64,000 bases of DNA from NCBI GenBank assembly GCA_965219305.1, contig OZ244725.1:1054001-1118000 (forward strand), written 5' to 3'. The DNA is from DATHTS01 sp965219305 (GTDB taxonomy: Bacteria > Acidobacteriota > Blastocatellia > Pyrinomonadales > Pyrinomonadaceae). Shown in pieces: positions 61,033 through 64,000 of this stretch; the stretch's first letter is position 1, and every line of letters begins with the position of its first letter. A program made the translations under genes and the position numbers. The notes beneath the pieces are model-generated. The model was not told where the DNA came from and did no database searches. It worked only from the letters and a program-made list of their open reading frames with translations.

Positions 61033-62844
61033 CTATTTCTTAGGTCTTTCATTCGCCTTCAAAACTCTTTTTCGCAAACGAATCGCCAGCGGTGTAACTT
61101 CGATGAGTTCGTCGTCGGCAATAAATTCGAGAGCGCGTTCGAGCGACATTTCGCGGACGGGAACGAGACGCATCGCGTCATCTGCCGAAGATGTTCGCAT
61201 ATTGGTCAGTTTCTTTTCCTTGATCGCGTTGACATCAAGATCGGTGTTGCGGGCGTTTTCGCCGATGATCATTCCCTCGTAAACTCTAATCTGCGGTTTG
61301 AGGAACATAATTCCGCGTTCCTGTAAGTTAAAGAGCGCGTAAGTCGTCGTTTCGCCGACACGATCCGAGATGAGCGAACCCGTTCCGCGACCTTTCAATT
61401 CGCCCTGCCATTTGTCGAAGCGCAGGAAAAGCGTGTTAATTAATCCCGTTCCTTTCGTTTCGGTCAAAAATTCGCCGCGAAAACCGATCAGACCGCGTGA
61501 AGGAATCTCATATTCCAAACGCACCCGCCCCGAACCGTTGTTAATCATCTTCATCATCTGACCTTTGCGGCGACCGAGTGCTTCGGTGACAACGCCGATG
61601 AATTCTTCGGGAACGTCAATGACGACGAGTTCTATCGGCTCTTGCAGTTCGCCCGTTTCCTCATCGCGTTTGGTGATGACTTCGGGTTTTGAAACTTGCA
61701 GTTCGTAACCTTCGCGGCGCATCATTTCGATCAAAATCGCGAGTTGGAGTTCGCCGCGTCCCGAAACTCTGAACTGGTCGGGCGATTCGGTTTCGGCAAC
61801 TCTTAACGCGACGTTTCCGAGAAGTTCCTTGTCGAGTCGTTCTTTGATCTGGCGCGACGTAACGAATTTCCCGTCAAGTCCTGAAAAAGGCGAATTGTTT
61901 ACGCCGAAGATCATCGAGATTGTCGGTTCGTCAACATTTATGACGGGCAAAGGTTTCGGGTTTTCCGCCGACGTTATGCTTTCGCCGATCTCGACATCAT
62001 CAAATCCGGCAAGCGCGACGATCTCGCCGACTCCGGCACTTTCCGCCGGTTCGCGCTTCATTCCTTCAAAGACATACATCTCTTTGACGCGAGTTTTGAC
62101 GATCGAACCGTCGCGTTTGGCGATGGCAACTTCCTGATTTTTGGCAATTTCGCCCGAAAAGATTCTGCCGATGGCGAGTCTTCCGACAAATGCGTTGTAA
62201 TCAATGTTTGCTACGAGCAGTTGCAGCGAATCGTCGCGCAAAGCCTTCGGCGCAGGAATCGTCTCAAGAATTTGATCGAACAGCGGTTTGAGAGTTGTCG
62301 AATCGTCCGCCAATTCCTTTTTCGCCACGCCGTCACGCGAGATCGCGTAAAGAACCGGAAAATCAATCTGTTCGTCCGACGCGCCGAGATCAATGAACAG
62401 ATCGTAAATTTCGTCTAAAACTTCTTCGGCGCGTTGGTCTTGCCTATCAATTTTATTGACGACCGCAATCGCCGGAAGTTTCAGTTCGAGTGCTTTACGC
62501 AAAACGAAACGAGTCTGCGGCAAGCAGCCTTCCGCCGCGTCAACGAGCAGAACGATGCCGTCAACCATTTTCAAGACGCGCTCGACTTCCCCGCCGAAAT
62601 CGGCGTGTCCGGGCGTGTCCAAAATATTAATTTTGTAATCACCGTAATGAACCGCCGCGTTTTTCGCCATAATCGTAATGCCGCGCTCGCGTTCCAAATC
62701 CATCGAATCCATCACGCGGTCGGCGACTTCTTCGTTGTCGCGGAACGTGCCGGATTGTTTTAACATCGCGTCTACGAGCGTCGTTTTGCCGTGGTCAACG
62801 TGAGCTATGATGGCGATATTTCTGATATGTTCTCTGTCAATCAT
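61033..62844 (-). CDS. typA: Translational GTPase TypA/BipA
   Basis: The G-domain motifs are clear: HVDHGKTTL (P-loop), RGITI (switch I), DTPGHADFGGEVER (switch II) and NKIDRQ (guanine specificity). The translation-factor beta barrel and the C-terminal typA region (SRGLIGFRGEFLTETKGTGL, VYEGMIIGENARNTDLDVNA) follow. The 603-residue length is normal. TypA binds the ribosome and helps assembly and growth under cold or other stress. It is monocistronic between a shared terminator and a 200-bp region with the CATTTATCA-type inverted repeat. Confidence 0.95.
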   Translation of the reverse strand: MIDREHIRNIAIIAHVDHGKTTLVDAMLKQSGTFRDNEEVADRVMDSMDLERERGITIMAKNAAVHYGDYKINILDTPGHADFGGEVERVLKMVDGIVLLVDAAEGCLPQTRFVLRKALELKLPAIAVVNKIDRQDQRAEEVLDEIYDLFIDLGASDEQIDFPVLYAISRDGVAKKELADDSTTLKPLFDQILETIPAPKALRDDSLQLLVANIDYNAFVGRLAIGRIFSGEIAKNQEVAIAKRDGSIVKTRVKEMYVFEGMKREPAESAGVGEIVALAGFDDVEIGESITSAENPKPLPVINVDEPTISMIFGVNNSPFSGLDGKFVTSRQIKERLDKELLGNVALRVAETESPDQFRVSGRGELQLAILIEMMRREGYELQVSKPEVITKRDEETGELQEPIELVVIDVPEEFIGVVTEALGRRKGQMMKMINNGSGRVRLEYEIPSRGLIGFRGEFLTETKGTGLINTLFLRFDKWQGELKGRGTGSLISDRVGETTTYALFNLQERGIMFLKPQIRVYEGMIIGENARNTDLDVNAIKEKKLTNMRTSSADDAMRLVPVREMSLERALEFIADDELIEVTPLAIRLRKRVLKANERPKK

Positions 62845-62910
62845 AAATTTATTAAATAATAGTTCTCAAACAAAAACAGTTAGATTATATGTTTAAGCGA
62901 GAAAAAGCAA

Positions 62911-63022
62911 CGTCAAACATTTATCATTTAACATTTATCAATTATCATTTAGATAACATTGGTTATTATTTGACGATGATTTTTGAATTCGTCGGTAAAT
63001 GATAAATGTTCAATGATAAATG
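62911..63022. repeat. Large inverted repeat of CATTTATCA-type words between typA and the cupin gene
   Basis: CGTCAAA and ACATTTATCATTTAACATTT on the left are mirrored by TTTGACG (62969-62975) and TAAATGATAAATGTTCAATG (62996-63015) on the right. It resembles the repeat at 49690-49783 in its words, which points to a dispersed family. No ORF is present. It lies in the divergent promoter region of typA and the cupin gene. Confidence 0.72.
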
Positions 63023-63051
63023 AAATAAACAAGGAGGAATTTTAATAATTT

Positions 63052-63390
63052 ATGGGTGATACATCAGTAGTAAAAGTAACGAGCGAAAACGCGCCGCACG
63101 GCGATATGGGACAGAAATATCTGGCTTCGGGCGTAAATGTTTCGATGCGTATGTGGGAAAGCGAGGAACCGAACGGCGACAAAACCGAACATACGCGCGA
63201 ATATGAAACGGTCGGTTACGTTGTCGAAGGCAAAGCCGAACTTCATCTCGAAGATCAGATGGTTCTGCTCGAAAAGGGCGATTCGTGGGTCGTGCCGAAA
63301 GGCGCGAAACACACTTACAATATTTTAGAAACATTCACCGCCGTCGAAGCGACTTCGCCGCCGGCACACGCTCACGGGCGCGACGAGTAA
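63052..63390 (+). CDS. Cupin-domain protein
   Basis: The 112-residue protein is a single cupin: TEHTREYETVGYVVEGKAEL carries a first-motif histidine and glutamate, and LLEKGDSWVVPKGAKHTYNI is the second motif with a further histidine. A second histidine of motif one is absent, so metal binding is probably partial. AAGGAGG is about 14 bases before ATG 63052, a little far. The C-terminus (PPAHAHGRDE) is His-rich. It could bind a small ligand in the cytoplasm. The role is not known. It stands alone, with a terminator behind it. Confidence 0.8.
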   Translation: MGDTSVVKVTSENAPHGDMGQKYLASGVNVSMRMWESEEPNGDKTEHTREYETVGYVVEGKAELHLEDQMVLLEKGDSWVVPKGAKHTYNILETFTAVEATSPPAHAHGRDE

Positions 63391-63411
63391 GAAAAAGTAA
63401 AATTAAAAATT

Positions 63412-63450
63412 AAAAAAGCAAAAGTGAATAATTCGCTTTTGCTTTTTTTT
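63412..63450 (+). terminator. Rho-independent terminator
   Basis: AAAAAAGCAAAAG and CTTTTGCTTTTTT form a stem that extends inward by GTGAAT/ATTCGC (one G-U pair), with a T tract. It lies 22 bp after the cupin gene. Confidence 0.88.
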
Positions 63451-63541
63451 GTCCGGTGCAACCAAACGGCGAGTTGATGCACAAACTATTTGTAATTACA
63501 AAATAAATAAAAAATACAATTAAATTCAAAACAAATAAATT

Positions 63542-63985
63542 ATGAAGATCATAATTGGGATACTTTTCTGTCTTTTTTTCGCAATAAGTATTTTTGCTCA
63601 AGTAGAAACCGAAAATAAAACAAATGCCGTCGGAGTCGAAGATATAATTCTTTTTAAAGACGACGGCACAGGAAAAAAAGGCGACGAAACGGAAAACTTT
63701 TCAACTTCCGACAAAACACTTCATTGTCAGATTTTGCTCGATTCGGAAAAAGCGGTGACGGTCAAAATGGAAATGGTCGCTGTCGAAGTCAAAGGTGCAA
63801 AAGCGGGAGCGAAAACGGTCGTTATCAGCTACAAAACCAACGGCAAACAAAACGTCGTCAATTTCAATTTCAAGCCGCAGATTGCCTGGAACGCCGGAAA
63901 ATACAAAATAAACGTATTAATTGACGGCAAACAGACGGCGAGTAAAGAATTTGAAATCACCGCGCCGGAAATAAAAAAGAAATGA
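63542..63985 (+). CDS. Secreted hypothetical protein, 147 aa
   Basis: A signal peptide (KIIIGILFCLFFAISIFAQ) precedes a small beta-rich domain. KTLHCQILLDSEKAVTVKME, KTVVISYKTNGKQNVVNFNF and AWNAGKYKINVLIDGKQTAS give an alternating strand pattern resembling an Ig-like or transthyretin-like fold. One cysteine is present. I cannot name a family. It is probably periplasmic. The gene is complete in the window and its stop is 15 bp from the end. Confidence 0.65.
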   Translation: MKIIIGILFCLFFAISIFAQVETENKTNAVGVEDIILFKDDGTGKKGDETENFSTSDKTLHCQILLDSEKAVTVKMEMVAVEVKGAKAGAKTVVISYKTNGKQNVVNFNFKPQIAWNAGKYKINVLIDGKQTASKEFEITAPEIKKK

Positions 63986-64000
63986 TTTTATTTCTCTCTT

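Overview
The window looks like chromosomal DNA of an Acidobacteriota bacterium, most likely class Blastocatellia (Pyrinomonadaceae-like). This is an inference from gene content, not a database match. The pointers are two tandem von Willebrand-A proteins of the type typical of Acidobacteria, an ECF sigma / membrane anti-sigma / CHAT-TPR operon, very large secreted proteins with FG-GAP, BNR or CSLREA domains, many short secreted proteins of unknown function, moderate GC and strong AT bias in the intergenic DNA. No rRNA, tRNA or CRISPR array was seen.

Layout. 1-5305: end of a molybdopterin adenylyltransferase gene, a hypothetical gene, a secreted protein, glnE (glutamine synthetase adenylyltransferase) and an RluD-type pseudouridine synthase. 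5361-8825: secreted proteins interrupted by one IS630-family element with a -1 frameshift transposase. 9040-16602: housekeeping and stress genes (rsmG, a lysine-rich histone-like protein, a MESH1-like alarmone hydrolase coupled to an S55 peptidase, an alpha/beta hydrolase lacking its nucleophile, a Lon-N protein, an SbcD-like nuclease). 16865-19686: a small accessory island. A Gfo/Idh/MocA oxidoreductase gene is followed by an AT-rich zinc-ribbon/YidD gene broken by an in-frame stop, a degenerate repeat of the oxidoreductase 3' end, a BrnT/antitoxin pair, and then a clear second copy of the oxidoreductase 3' end.

19701-33567: mainly envelope and secreted proteins (DUF3833-like, NTF2-like, FG-GAP, carboxypeptidase-regulatory and BNR proteins), a NapH-like ferredoxin fused to TPRs, and a metallophosphoesterase. 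33588-37288: a surface-polysaccharide style trio (asparagine synthase, glycosyltransferase, DUF218). 37452-46286: ClC channel, membrane protein, two VWA proteins, glnA (with the conserved adenylylation-site tyrosine that the glnE product would modify), and a pilin with a membrane partner. 46621-50709: a polyamine operon (speA, deoxyhypusine-synthase-like gene, speB). 50903-55456: sigma factor, anti-sigma-like protein and CHAT protease. 55570-63985: zinc-ribbon membrane protein, SYLF protein, a CSLREA/beta-helix surface protein, typA, a cupin and a secreted protein.

Most transcription units end in strong hairpin terminators, several shared by convergent genes. The most unusual features are the island bounded by partial copies of the oxidoreductase 3' end, the zinc-ribbon/YidD fusion inside it, a perfect 13-bp hairpin that ends at the start codon of the 1061-residue BNR protein, and the degenerate alpha/beta hydrolase.
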